Numbered from the stretch's first letter, positions 25,754-34,741 are shown. The stretch: 64,000 bases of DNA from Sphingomonas sp. SUN039 (GCF_024758725.1 NZ_CP096972.1:1-64000); one strand, 5' to 3'. Made by a program: numbers and translations. The notes: generated from the sequence alone by a model not told the origin.

Positions 25754-27058
25754 TCAGAACGCCCGATTGAGCGCGAACTCCGCGTCCAGCCGCTGCGTCC
25801 GGTTGCGCGCCACGGTGGAGAAATTCCATTCGTAGCTCGCGCGGATCGCGGGTGCGAAGCCGAAGAAACGGAAGCGGCGGAACGTGACCGCAAAGCCGGG
25901 GCGCACTAGCCAGTCGTTGCGCCGCGCGGTCGCCCCGGGCAGCGCGGCATCGGCCTCGAGGTGCTGGACGGCGAGCGAGGCGGCCAGCGTCGTGCGACCG
26001 AATTCCTGCCAGCCGGTCAGGCCGATCCCTTCGAGCGTGTTGGCATAGCCGGGAATACGCGCCGACTGGCGCTGCGCGACGGCGGCGACGCGCCCGCCCG
26101 ACCGCGCGGTAAACGCATGTTCGTAGATCGCGCTGGTCGTATAGATCTGGCCGTTGCGGTCGGTGTTGGTGTCATAGCGCACATTGCCGAAATTGATCTC
26201 GACCTCCATCTGGTCGCGATGCCCCAGGTTTTGCAGCCAGTTGACCGCAAAGGTGCTGGTCGTCGATGTCAGCCGGTCGCCATAAACGCGGAAAATCTGC
26301 CCGAACGTCGCTTTCACCCGGTCGCGCGGATGCTGGGTGACGGTGCCGAATTCGGCGATCAGGATGTGGTCGTTGAACCGCCCCTGGCGAAAGATATTGT
26401 CGTGGAGCGTAAACCGCCCCGACAGCAGCGTACTGTCCGAAATCGGCGTATTGCCGTACAGCTGGCTGCTGACCCGCACACCGTTGCCCGACCGGTCGTC
26501 GGCCCCGTCGGTCAGCGAATAGGGCGAAATGCTGTTGTTGATGAGGGTCGCGACGCTCGGCCGGTGGATGTTGCTGCTCGGCGCAAAGGCGACCTCGATG
26601 CTGCCGCCGACCGGGCGCACCGCCAGCAGGTCGCGATTGTAATTGTCGATAAAGGGCTGAAGCTCGGCAGGCAGCCCCTTGGCCTGCGCCTGCCGCAATT
26701 CGCGGCGACCCGAGGGTTCGCGGCCCATGAGCGCAAAGGCACGCGCGAGCTGGATACGTGCAATTTTCCAATGCGGCTTTTCATCGAGGGCGGCGCGTAA
26801 CAGGACGGCGGCGGCAATGAACTTGCGCCGTTCGAGCAGCAGCATCGCGTGGCGGTAGCGTGCCTCGCAGCGGACATCGATGTCGGGGTCGCGCGCCAGT
26901 TGCTTGAGCAGATCGATTGCCTTGCCGCCCGCGCCGGTCGCCAGCGCGGCGTCCACCTCGGCAAAGGGCGTCTTTGCGTCCTGCGCACGTGCAGCCGTGC
27001 CCAGCGCGGCACCGCACGCCAGCGACACAGCCATCAATATGTGCGACCCCCGCCTCAT
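25754..27058 (-). CDS. Slam-type outer-membrane protein (DUF560 / surface lipoprotein assembly modifier)
   Basis: Protein of 434 residues from the ATG at 27058 with a signal peptide ending about residue 26 (TAARAQ). Residues about 30-150 carry TPR-like helices (LLKQLARDPDIDVRCEARY, MLLLERRKFIAAAVLLRAAL). The rest alternates short amphipathic strands, as in a 14-strand outer-membrane barrel, and ends in Phe. This is the Slam layout; in Neisseria such proteins help move lipoproteins to the cell surface. No candidate lipoprotein gene with a lipobox is beside it, so the client is unknown. Its neighbours are the DUF2218 and PadR genes, which may point to iron acquisition. Confidence 0.82.
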   Translation of the reverse strand: MRRGSHILMAVSLACGAALGTAARAQDAKTPFAEVDAALATGAGGKAIDLLKQLARDPDIDVRCEARYRHAMLLLERRKFIAAAVLLRAALDEKPHWKIARIQLARAFALMGREPSGRRELRQAQAKGLPAELQPFIDNYNRDLLAVRPVGGSIEVAFAPSSNIHRPSVATLINNSISPYSLTDGADDRSGNGVRVSSQLYGNTPISDSTLLSGRFTLHDNIFRQGRFNDHILIAEFGTVTQHPRDRVKATFGQIFRVYGDRLTSTTSTFAVNWLQNLGHRDQMEVEINFGNVRYDTNTDRNGQIYTTSAIYEHAFTARSGGRVAAVAQRQSARIPGYANTLEGIGLTGWQEFGRTTLAASLAVQHLEADAALPGATARRNDWLVRPGFAVTFRRFRFFGFAPAIRASYEWNFSTVARNRTQRLDAEFALNRAF

Positions 27059-27380
27059 TCTTCGACCCTGCAATTCAATCCCTCACCGACGCGCTGTCGC
27101 GCCCCGGCCAAAACCGCTTCCTGCCTGTAGTGCGATCGACGGTAGCCGATGAATTCGGTCTGAATATCCGGATCGCGAGTCGCCTGCGTAAACGACGTGC
27201 CGACGCTTGCCAAGCGTCCGGCCGGGTCGACCGGAGCTGAACAGCCCTGCGGTCGACGCGCGTATCGCGCTGGCGGTAATCGGTCGCCGACGCCCCCGCC
27301 CGCCGGATTGCAATTGCATCGGAACCGCGCAGGCGCATGGTGTGCCCGACCGGCCAGTGCCGACGATCCGGGAGAGGGTG
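27059..27380. other. Divergent intergenic region with an 8-1-8 palindrome
   Basis: No gene is seen in this 322-base gap between the divergent Slam-like and NTF2-like genes, so it should hold both promoters. The clearest signal is a perfect inverted repeat at 27202-27218, GACGCTTG-C-CAAGCGTC, a plausible regulator site. No convincing -35/-10 pair was found. Confidence 0.5.
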
Positions 27381-27872
27381 ATGAACGCGTTTGTGACCGC
27401 CGAATGCGGTATCCGCCAGCTGCATGCGCGATTTTCGGATGCCGTGTGGCGGCAGGATGCCAATGATTTTGCCGCTTGCTTTGCCACCGACGGCGAATGG
27501 AAGATCGCAGGCATGCACATGCACGGCCGCGCCGAAATCGGCGACGCGTGTACGCGGCTGCTCGGGCGCTGCTCGCACATCCATTTGCTAGTCGGCCTAC
27601 CGATTATCGAGGTCGACGGGGCGACCGCGATCGGTCGCCTCAGCATGACCGAGTTCGCGCGGATGCACGACGGCAGCACCGCAATGACCATCGGCTGGTA
27701 CCACGACCGCTATGTCGAACAGGACGGACGCTGGCGTTTCGCCCACCGCCACTGGAGCATGAAATATCGCGGCGCTCCCGACCTGACCGGCGGATTCGTC
27801 GATACGCCGGATTACGGGTCGTTTCCGGGGATGCCGGGGGCCGAAGAGCCGACGTACGTTCGACCGGCCTGA
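27381..27872 (+). CDS. SnoaL-like (NTF2-fold) protein
   Basis: Protein of 163 residues in the SnoaL-like polyketide-cyclase/NTF2 superfamily, cone-shaped folds used by many small dehydratases, isomerases and cyclases. The N-terminal helix pair (IRQLHARFSDAVWRQDANDFAACFATDGEW) and sheet with a His-rich strand (MHMHGRAEIG, SHIHLLVG) are typical. A GGGAGAGG ribosome site precedes the ATG; a GTG three bases earlier is possible. It is the first of six NTF2-like proteins in the accessory half of the window. The substrate is unknown. The palindromic repeat starts 10 bases after its stop. Confidence 0.82.
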   Translation: MNAFVTAECGIRQLHARFSDAVWRQDANDFAACFATDGEWKIAGMHMHGRAEIGDACTRLLGRCSHIHLLVGLPIIEVDGATAIGRLSMTEFARMHDGSTAMTIGWYHDRYVEQDGRWRFAHRHWSMKYRGAPDLTGGFVDTPDYGSFPGMPGAEEPTYVRPA

Positions 27873-27882
27873 GAACGCTCTT

Positions 27883-27977
27883 CTTCGAGCGCCAGCGAGA
27901 AGCCCCGCCGAGCGGTAGCGAGGTGCCTGTCGCACTTCTCGCTGACGCTCGAAGGAGCACCTCGCTGGCGCTCGGCG
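27883..27977. repeat. Interleaved palindromic repeat, copy 1
   Basis: Four 14-base cores of the form CGAGCGnnAGCGAG or its reverse complement lie at 27886, 27909, 27938 and 27961. The first two are forward and the last two reversed. The arms pair as A-B-A'-B': the A pair matches 19 of 20 bases and the B pair 19 of 21. Cores 1-2 and 3-4 are both 23 bases apart. It is REP/BIME-like and similar to the copy at 38678. Confidence 0.9.
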
Positions 27978-28094
27978 AGGTAGGTTGCATCCTACACCCG
28001 CATCCAACAGTCGCCCCGGCGATGCTTTGGCGACGGGGGTTGATCGCTGGGCTGCGAGCGGGACATTCCCGATACCTGTTTTGCCGGAGTGGAT

Positions 28095-29921
28095 ATGAGC
28101 TGCAAGCCGACGGTGACGCCGTCCATCGACCAGATCGACATCCCCGCGCTGCGTGCGAAATACGCCGCAGAAAAGGCGCGGCGGCTGCGTCGCGAGGGGC
28201 AGTCGCAATATGTCCGGCCTTCGGGCGACATCGCGCCCGATTTCGCAACCGACCCGCACAAGCCCGTCGCCCCGCGCGCGGCGCTCGACGAAGTCCTCGA
28301 CGTGCTCGTCATCGGTGCGGGCTGGGGCGGGATCAAGGCGAGCTATTACCTCGCCAAAGAAGGCGTCACCAACTTTCGCAACATCGACACCGCGGGCGAC
28401 TTCGGCGGCGTCTGGTACTGGAACCAATACCCCGGCGTACAGTGCGACAACGACGCCTATTGCTACCTGCCTTTGCTCGAAGAAATGGGCTTCATGCCGT
28501 CGAAGAAGTTCTCCGACGGTGCCGAGATACAGGCTTATGCCAAGTCGATTGCCGAGCGGTTCGGGTTCGCCGACAAAGGACTGTTCCACACGCAGGTGAC
28601 CAGCGTGAAATGGGACGATAGGATCCAGCGCTGGCAGGTCGGCACCAGTCGCGGCGACAACATCCGCGCGCGCTTCGTCATCGTCGCGTCGGGCGTGCTC
28701 AACATGCCCAAGCTGCCCTCGGTCAAGGGTATCGAGAAGTTCCGGGGCAAGGTGTTCCACACCTCGCGCTGGGACTATGGCTATACCGGCGGCGCGTACG
28801 GCAATCCGGTGCTCGACAAGCTCGGCGACAAGCGCGTGGCCATCGTCGGCACGGGGGCCACCGCGATCCAGACGGTGCCACCGCTCGGCCAATATGCCAA
28901 ACAATTATATGTGATCCAGCGCACGCCCTCGACCATCGACGAGCGGCCCAATCCGCCGACCGATCCCGACTGGGCGGCGTCGCTGCAACCCGGCTGGCAG
29001 AAGGAACGACAGGCCAATTTCCATCGCGGCGCGCAGGAGGTTTACCAACCCGGCGAGCAGGATTTGATCTGCGACATCTGGACCGAGATCAACCGCAACC
29101 TGTCGGCCGAAATCGGCGCGATGGGCGTCGATGTGTCGATGGAAGACTATATGGCCAAGCGCGAGGAGATGGACTTCCGCGTGATGGAGCGGTTGCGCGC
29201 ACGCTGTGCGGCGCTGGTCGACGATCCCGCGACGGCCGAGGCGCTCAAGCCGTACTACAACCATATGTGCAAGCGCCCGCTGTCGAGCGACGCGTTCTAC
29301 CCGACGTTCAACCGCCCCAATGTCACCCTGATCGACGTGTCGGACGAGCAGGGTTTGCAGGAAATGACCGAAACCGGCTTCATCGCGGGCGGTGTGGAAT
29401 ATCCCATCGACTGCATGATCTTCGCCAGCGGCTTCGAAGTGACATCGGACCTCGAACGGCGCTGGAGCATCGGCACGTTCGAGGGGCGCGACGGGGTCTC
29501 GATCTACGACCACTGGCGCGATGGTCCCGCGACCCTGCACGGGATCACCACCCATGGTTTCCCGAACATGGGCTTCATCGGCTACATCCAGGGCGGCATC
29601 AATTCGTCGGTGACCGAACATTTCGGGCGGCAGGGCGCGCATATGGCGTGGATCATCGGCGAGGCGCTGAAGCGCGGCGTCGCCGTCGTCGAGCCGAGCC
29701 GCGAGGCGATGGATGCGTATGTAAAGACCTATAACGAGATCAAGCCCGACTTCTCCGCGATGCAGGCGCTGTGCCCGCCGGGATATTTCAACAATGAGGG
29801 CGCGGCGAACAACAAATGGGCGCTGTTCCCCGGCTGGGGATACGGCTGGGACCATTTCGAAGGGATGCTCGCCGACTGGCGCGCAGCGGGCGACATGGCG
29901 GGGATGGATCTCCGCTCATGA
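28095..29921 (+). CDS. Baeyer-Villiger flavin monooxygenase
   Basis: FAD/NADPH enzyme of 608 residues that inserts oxygen next to a ketone to make an ester or lactone. The ATG at 28095 has CGGAG upstream. FAD Rossmann VIGAGWGG is at about residue 74 after a 70-residue N-terminal extension, as in the 600-residue cyclopentadecanone-monooxygenase type. The second Rossmann is VGTGATAIQ. The Baeyer-Villiger fingerprint F-x-G-x3-H-x3-W is seen as FRGKVFHTSRW (residues 216-226). Its stop overlaps the Rieske gene start (ATGA). With the SMP-30-type protein and dehydrogenases downstream it suggests ring opening of a cyclic ketone; the substrate is inferred, not shown. Confidence 0.93.
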   Translation: MSCKPTVTPSIDQIDIPALRAKYAAEKARRLRREGQSQYVRPSGDIAPDFATDPHKPVAPRAALDEVLDVLVIGAGWGGIKASYYLAKEGVTNFRNIDTAGDFGGVWYWNQYPGVQCDNDAYCYLPLLEEMGFMPSKKFSDGAEIQAYAKSIAERFGFADKGLFHTQVTSVKWDDRIQRWQVGTSRGDNIRARFVIVASGVLNMPKLPSVKGIEKFRGKVFHTSRWDYGYTGGAYGNPVLDKLGDKRVAIVGTGATAIQTVPPLGQYAKQLYVIQRTPSTIDERPNPPTDPDWAASLQPGWQKERQANFHRGAQEVYQPGEQDLICDIWTEINRNLSAEIGAMGVDVSMEDYMAKREEMDFRVMERLRARCAALVDDPATAEALKPYYNHMCKRPLSSDAFYPTFNRPNVTLIDVSDEQGLQEMTETGFIAGGVEYPIDCMIFASGFEVTSDLERRWSIGTFEGRDGVSIYDHWRDGPATLHGITTHGFPNMGFIGYIQGGINSSVTEHFGRQGAHMAWIIGEALKRGVAVVEPSREAMDAYVKTYNEIKPDFSAMQALCPPGYFNNEGAANNKWALFPGWGYGWDHFEGMLADWRAAGDMAGMDLRS

Positions 29922-31309
29922 CCGTCACCGCCAAAACGCTCGATGACGAGGTTGCGGTCACTTACGGGACCGAGGCGTTCCTGTCGGCGGACTATGCGCG
30001 CGCCGAAAAGGAAAAACTCTGGCCGCGCGTCTGGCAACAGGCAGGGCGGGTGGAGGACATCCCCAATGTCGGCGACTATTTCACCTATGACATCTGCGAC
30101 GACAGCCTGATCATCCTTCGGGTGAAGGAAGGCGAAGGCAAGGACTGCTTCCGCGCGCTTTACAACGTCTGCGCGCATCGCGGCCGCACGCTGATCGACG
30201 TGCCGGAGGGCAGCAATGGCGTGCGCGGCAACACCCGGCGCGGCTTCACCTGCGCCTTCCACGGCTGGAGCTACGATCTGGAGGGCAAGAACACCTTCAT
30301 CCTCCATGATTTCGACTGGCACGGCGCACTGAATGCCGATTGCACTTCGCTGACCCGGTGTCGCCTCGATCTGTGGGGCGGGTTTATCTACATCGACCAG
30401 CGCGAGGAAGAGGCGGAAAGCCTGAAGGAGTTCCTCGGCCGCGCGGGCGACATCCTCGACCATTTCCAGATCGACAAGATGCGCTGGAAATGGCGGCAGT
30501 ACTGCATCTACCCGGCCAACTGGAAGACCGCGATCGAGGCTTTCATGGAGCCGTACCATACCACGACGACGCACAACCAGCTGACGGCTTACGCCGAATT
30601 CTACGCCTACTCGAAGCAGTACGGGCTGCATTCGGTCTCGGGCTTCGATCAGGTCGCCTCTGCCGAGGCAACGACCGAAGGTGGCGGCGTGAGCCGCGCA
30701 GGCAAAGGGGGCGACCCGCGCGTTTCGACCTATGAACTCGCCTACGAAAACTATTCGACGATCAACAACGCGGCGTCGACCGACACGCTGATCGAAGCCG
30801 CCCGCCGCCTGAAGGACGAACTCCCCGAAGGCACGCCGGTGGGCGAGGTGATGGCGCACTGGATGAAAAGCGCGAAGGCCGACGATGCCGCGCGCGGTGT
30901 GGTCTGGCCCGACGTGCCGCCCGAGGTGATGAAGGAGTCCGGCCTTGCCTGGACGATCTTCCCCAACACCAACATCCTCCACGGCGTGACCTTTGTGCTC
31001 GCGTACCGCGCGCGGCCCTATGGCGACGATCCCGACATGTGCCTGTTCGAGGCCTATGCTCTGGAGCGGTACCCCGAAGGCGAGGAGCCGCAGACCGACT
31101 GGGTCAAAGCCGACCCGCTGACCGAGCAGGACAAATGGGGGATCGTGCTCAGTCAGGACTTCAACAACATGAAGTGGGTGCACAAGGGTATGAAAAACCG
31201 CGGCTTCAAAGGCGCGCTGCCCAACCCGCACCAGGAACAGAAGATCATCAACGCACACCGCAACCTCGCCCAATTCATGGGGCGGGGCGAACCGAGGCTA
31301 TTGAAATGA
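29918..31309 (+). CDS. Rieske non-haem iron oxygenase, alpha subunit
   Basis: Aromatic-ring-hydroxylating-type oxygenase subunit of 463 residues. The Rieske 2Fe-2S ligands are CAHRG (Cys85, His87) and CAFHGW (Cys112, His115). The mononuclear iron site shows NWKTAIEAFMEPYHTTTTH, with His214, His219 and a bridging acidic residue near Glu207. It overlaps the monooxygenase gene before it and the ThDP gene after it by four bases each, so all three should be made together. No beta subunit, ferredoxin or reductase gene is nearby, so electrons must come from elsewhere. The substrate is unknown. Confidence 0.93.
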   Translation: MTVTAKTLDDEVAVTYGTEAFLSADYARAEKEKLWPRVWQQAGRVEDIPNVGDYFTYDICDDSLIILRVKEGEGKDCFRALYNVCAHRGRTLIDVPEGSNGVRGNTRRGFTCAFHGWSYDLEGKNTFILHDFDWHGALNADCTSLTRCRLDLWGGFIYIDQREEEAESLKEFLGRAGDILDHFQIDKMRWKWRQYCIYPANWKTAIEAFMEPYHTTTTHNQLTAYAEFYAYSKQYGLHSVSGFDQVASAEATTEGGGVSRAGKGGDPRVSTYELAYENYSTINNAASTDTLIEAARRLKDELPEGTPVGEVMAHWMKSAKADDAARGVVWPDVPPEVMKESGLAWTIFPNTNILHGVTFVLAYRARPYGDDPDMCLFEAYALERYPEGEEPQTDWVKADPLTEQDKWGIVLSQDFNNMKWVHKGMKNRGFKGALPNPHQEQKIINAHRNLAQFMGRGEPRLLK

Positions 31310-33135
31310 GCTACGACGATCCCAAACCCGCCCAGCCGGTGTCGCTCCTTCCGGGGCAAGCCGCGCCCAAGAACACGGCAACCTCCGAGCTGAAGACCAA
31401 GGCAGGCGGTGTGCCCGTCTACAAGCGCATTCTCGACCTGTTCGAGGCGGAGGGGATCAAGACGCTGTTCGGCATCCCCGACCCCAATTTCGTGCATCTG
31501 TGTTTGGAGGCCGAGGCGCGGGGTTGGACCGTCGTGTCGCCGCACCACGAGGCCGCAGCCGGGTTCATGGCCGAGGCCGCTTCGCGCATTACCGGGAAAC
31601 CGGCGCTGTGCTTCGGCACGCTCGGGCCGGGGCTGGCGAACATGATGCCCGCGATCCAGTGCTGCAAAGTCGAGAATTCGCCGGTCATCTTCCTCGGCGG
31701 CCAGCGTGCGCGCGTCACCGAGCGCCGCGTCCGGCGCGGGCGCATCCAGTTCGTCCGGCAGGAGCCGATGATCGAGGATTCGGTGAAGTATTCGGGCAGC
31801 ATCGAATATGCCGACCAGACCGACGAGGTGATCCGCGAGGCGATCCGCGTCGCTATGTCGGGGACGCCGGGGCCGAGCTATGTCGAATATCCCTCGCACA
31901 TCATTCTCGAAGAACTCGACGCGCCGGAAATCCTGCCGCCGCACCGTTATCGCCTGACCAATCAGGGCGCCGATGGCGACCGCATTGCCGAAGCCGCCGA
32001 ACTGATCCTCGCCGCCAAGAACCCGATCCTGCTGGTCGGCCATGCCGTTTACACCAGCCAGTCGGGTGCGAAGGTCAAGGAACTGGCCGAGCTGATGAAC
32101 TGCCCGGTCATCCAGACCTCGGGCGGCACCAGTTATATCAAGGGGATCGAGGACCGTACTTTCCAGTATGTGTTCTCCGACGCCTCCATCGAAGCGGTCG
32201 AGGAGTCGGACCTCGTCGTCGCACTTGGCACCGAACTCGGCGAGCCCGTGCACTTTGGCCGCTGGCGGCACTGGTATGCGGGCGAAGCGAACCGCAAATG
32301 GATCTATGTCCAACAGGACCCGACCGCCATCGGCGTCAACCGTCCGGTCGACGTGCCGCTGGTCGGCGACCTGCGCGCCGTCGTCCCGCAGCTCAGCCGT
32401 GCGCTCGGCAAAGGGCGCGAAGCGGGCGAACAGCTCGCCAAATTCGTGCGCGACGGGCAGGCCGAACTCGATAGCCTCGCCGCCGAAACGCTGACCAAGA
32501 CCGACGGCACCGGCAATACGCAGGTGCATACGTCGCGCTTCATTGTCGAGGCGACCAAGGCGTTCCCGAAGGGCGGCATCATGATCCGCGACGGCGGCGC
32601 GAGCGTGATCTTCGGCTGGACCTATAACCAGTGCAAGCCGAACGACGTCATCTGGAACCAGAATTACGGCCATATCGGCACCGGCCTGCCCTATGCGACC
32701 GGCGCGATGCTGGCCGACATTGCGGAAACGGGCGTGACCCGTCCGGGCATGCTCGTCACCTCGGACTCGAGCTTCCTGTTCCACATCGCCGAACTCGAAG
32801 TTGCGGTGCGCCGCAACCTGCCGCTCGTCTGCGTCGTCGCGGTCGATTTCCAATGGGGTCTCGAAGTCGGCGTCTATAAACGCACCTTCGGCCAGGGCAC
32901 GGCGGAGACCGGCACGCACTGGTCCAACAAGGTCCGCATGGACAAGATCGCCGAAGGGCTGGGCGCGTACGGCCAATATGTCGAGACCGCCGACGAGATC
33001 GGCCCCGCCATCGCCCGCGCCTATGCGCACGGCGGCCCGGCGGTGATCCACGTCCCCATCGACCCCAAGGCGAATTCGGAAGAAATGCCGAAATACGACA
33101 AGTTCCGGACGTGGTACGCGGAAGGGACGCAGTAA
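31306..33135 (+). CDS. Thiamine-diphosphate-dependent enzyme (acetolactate-synthase/decarboxylase superfamily)
   Basis: ThDP enzyme of 609 residues with the three-domain layout of acetolactate synthase, benzoylformate decarboxylase and 2-hydroxyacyl-CoA lyase. The cofactor-activating glutamate is in PHHEAAAGFMAE (Glu82). In the ThDP-binding region the usual GDG reads SDS (486-488), and the metal-ligand asparagine pair reads VD (Asp514), an atypical motif. Its start overlaps the Rieske stop (ATGA). A decarboxylase or C-C lyase that hands an aldehyde to the dehydrogenase downstream is a reasonable guess. A strong hairpin follows eight bases after its stop. Confidence 0.88.
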   Translation: MSYDDPKPAQPVSLLPGQAAPKNTATSELKTKAGGVPVYKRILDLFEAEGIKTLFGIPDPNFVHLCLEAEARGWTVVSPHHEAAAGFMAEAASRITGKPALCFGTLGPGLANMMPAIQCCKVENSPVIFLGGQRARVTERRVRRGRIQFVRQEPMIEDSVKYSGSIEYADQTDEVIREAIRVAMSGTPGPSYVEYPSHIILEELDAPEILPPHRYRLTNQGADGDRIAEAAELILAAKNPILLVGHAVYTSQSGAKVKELAELMNCPVIQTSGGTSYIKGIEDRTFQYVFSDASIEAVEESDLVVALGTELGEPVHFGRWRHWYAGEANRKWIYVQQDPTAIGVNRPVDVPLVGDLRAVVPQLSRALGKGREAGEQLAKFVRDGQAELDSLAAETLTKTDGTGNTQVHTSRFIVEATKAFPKGGIMIRDGGASVIFGWTYNQCKPNDVIWNQNYGHIGTGLPYATGAMLADIAETGVTRPGMLVTSDSSFLFHIAELEVAVRRNLPLVCVVAVDFQWGLEVGVYKRTFGQGTAETGTHWSNKVRMDKIAEGLGAYGQYVETADEIGPAIARAYAHGGPAVIHVPIDPKANSEEMPKYDKFRTWYAEGTQ

Positions 33136-33142
33136 GTAAAAT

Positions 33143-33170
33143 CCTCCCCCAAGCGAAGACTTGGGGGAGG
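33143..33170 (+). terminator. Perfect 11-bp hairpin after the ThDP gene
   Basis: CCTCCCCCAAG and CTTGGGGGAGG form a perfect stem with a six-base loop (cgaaga), eight bases after the stop. G-rich sequence rather than a U-tract follows, so it may slow polymerase or protect the upstream mRNA rather than terminate fully. Confidence 0.55.
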
Positions 33171-33180
33171 GGGGCCGCCC

Positions 33181-33293
33181 CGCGCAGACGGGGTGGTGGA
33201 GGGGCGGACCCAGTTCCAACCGTGGCATTGCTGATGTTGGAGCACCGCTCACCCCTCCACCGCTTCGCGGTCCCCCTCCCCTGCGTCTGCGCG
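33181..33293. repeat. Nested intergenic inverted repeat
   Basis: CGCGCAGACG (33181-33190) matches the complement of 33284-33293. Inside it GGTGGAGGGG (33195-33204) matches the complement of 33252-33261. Both arms are perfect 10-mers around a 47-base centre. The CCCCTCCACCGCTTCGCGG wording is typical of dispersed intergenic repeats in sphingomonads, from memory. The aldehyde dehydrogenase gene starts 25 bases later. Confidence 0.75.
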
Positions 33294-33317
33294 CAGGGGA
33301 GGAATTAGGAGAGCAAT

Positions 33318-34736
33318 ATGCGCCACTATCCGAACTTCTACATCGACGGCGCATGGGTCGCCCCGGTCACGCCCAAAACTGCCGATGTCATCAACCCCGC
33401 AACCGAGGCCGTCAGCGGCACGATCTCGCTCGGCTCGGTTGCCGATGTCGACAATGCCGTCGCCGCCGCGCGCCGTGCCTTCCCCGCATGGTCGCAGACC
33501 AGCGTCGCCGACCGCCTCGACCTGCTCCGCGCGATCCAGGCGCAGTACAGCCGCCGGATGCAGGAACTGGGCGAAGCGGTGACCGAGGAAATGGGCGCGC
33601 CGCTGTCACTCGGCTGCGGCTTCCATGTCGGGTTGGGCGCGGGCCATCTCCAGACCGCCATCGAAGTGCTCGAGACGTTCAAGTTCGAGGAACAGCGCGG
33701 CGCAACGATGATCCTGCGCGAACCCATCGGCGTCTGCGGTCTCATCACGCCGTGGAACTGGCCGCTCAATCAGGTGACGGTCAAGGTGTTCCCCGCGCTC
33801 GCGACCGGCTGCACCATGGTGCTGAAGCCCCCGCAACTCGCGCCGTACTCAGCCCAAATCCTCGCCGAAATGATTGCCGACGCGGGCGTCCCGGCCGGCG
33901 TGTTCAACATGGTGCAGGGGCAGGGCAGCGTGATCGGCGCGGCGCTCTCCAAACACCCGCAAGTCGACATGATCAGCTTCACCGGTTCCGAACCCGTCGG
34001 CGTCCAGATCAGCAAAGACGCCGCCGATACGGTCAAGCGCGTCGGCCTCGAACTCGGCGGCAAGAGCGCCTGGGTGATCCTCGACGACGCCGATATGGCA
34101 GCCAATGTCGGTGCGGCGACGGCAGGCATGATGGTCAATGCCGGGCAGACCTGCTCGGCGGGTTCGCGCCTGCTCGTCCCCAATGCGCGCCTGGAAGAGG
34201 CGGTTGCCGCCGCCACTGCCGCCGCGAACGGCGTCACCGTCGGCGACCCGCATGGCGATGTCGGCATGGGTCCGGTCGTCTCGAAGGCGCAGTGGAACAT
34301 CGTTCAGGGCTACATCCAGAAAGGCCTCGACGAAGGCGCGCGCCTGATCGCGGGCGGCCCCGGTCGCCCCGACGGGCTGGACAAGGGCTATTACTGCAAG
34401 CCCACCGTATTCGTGACGACCAACGACACCACCATCGCACGCGAGGAAATCTTCGGACCCGTCCTCGTCATCATCGGCTATGACGACCTCGACCACGCCG
34501 TCGCCATCGCCAACGACAGCATCTTCGGCCTCGGCGGCTATGTCAGCGGACGCGATACGGACGCCGCCCGCAGCGTCGCCCGCCGCATGCGGACCGGCGC
34601 CGTCTGGATCAATGGCGGCTTCGACTTCCACGCCCCCTTCGGCGGCTACAAACGCAGCGGCAACGGCCGCGAATGGGGCGCGTTCGGCTTCGACGAATAT
34701 CTCGAAATCAAGGCGATATCCGGCTTCGGGGAGTAG
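33318..34736 (+). CDS. NAD(P)-dependent aldehyde dehydrogenase
   Basis: ALDH-superfamily enzyme of 472 residues that oxidises an aldehyde to a carboxylate. The general-base glutamate is in LELGGKSAW and the nucleophilic cysteine in NAGQTCSAGSR. ITPWNWPLN starts the Rossmann region, FTGSEPVG is the cofactor loop and EIFGPVL is the conserved late motif. An AGGAGAG ribosome site is present. It lies after the intergenic repeat, and the alcohol dehydrogenase gene begins five bases after its stop. It could take the aldehyde made by the ThDP enzyme or by the neighbouring alcohol dehydrogenase; that order is inference. Confidence 0.95.
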   Translation: MRHYPNFYIDGAWVAPVTPKTADVINPATEAVSGTISLGSVADVDNAVAAARRAFPAWSQTSVADRLDLLRAIQAQYSRRMQELGEAVTEEMGAPLSLGCGFHVGLGAGHLQTAIEVLETFKFEEQRGATMILREPIGVCGLITPWNWPLNQVTVKVFPALATGCTMVLKPPQLAPYSAQILAEMIADAGVPAGVFNMVQGQGSVIGAALSKHPQVDMISFTGSEPVGVQISKDAADTVKRVGLELGGKSAWVILDDADMAANVGAATAGMMVNAGQTCSAGSRLLVPNARLEEAVAAATAAANGVTVGDPHGDVGMGPVVSKAQWNIVQGYIQKGLDEGARLIAGGPGRPDGLDKGYYCKPTVFVTTNDTTIAREEIFGPVLVIIGYDDLDHAVAIANDSIFGLGGYVSGRDTDAARSVARRMRTGAVWINGGFDFHAPFGGYKRSGNGREWGAFGFDEYLEIKAISGFGE

Positions 34737-34741
34737 GCGAC

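Noticed and set aside
31153..33354. 733-codon open frame antisense to the ThDP gene
   Set aside because: Same cause: antisense of a high-GC coding region, with no start signal or recognisable domain.
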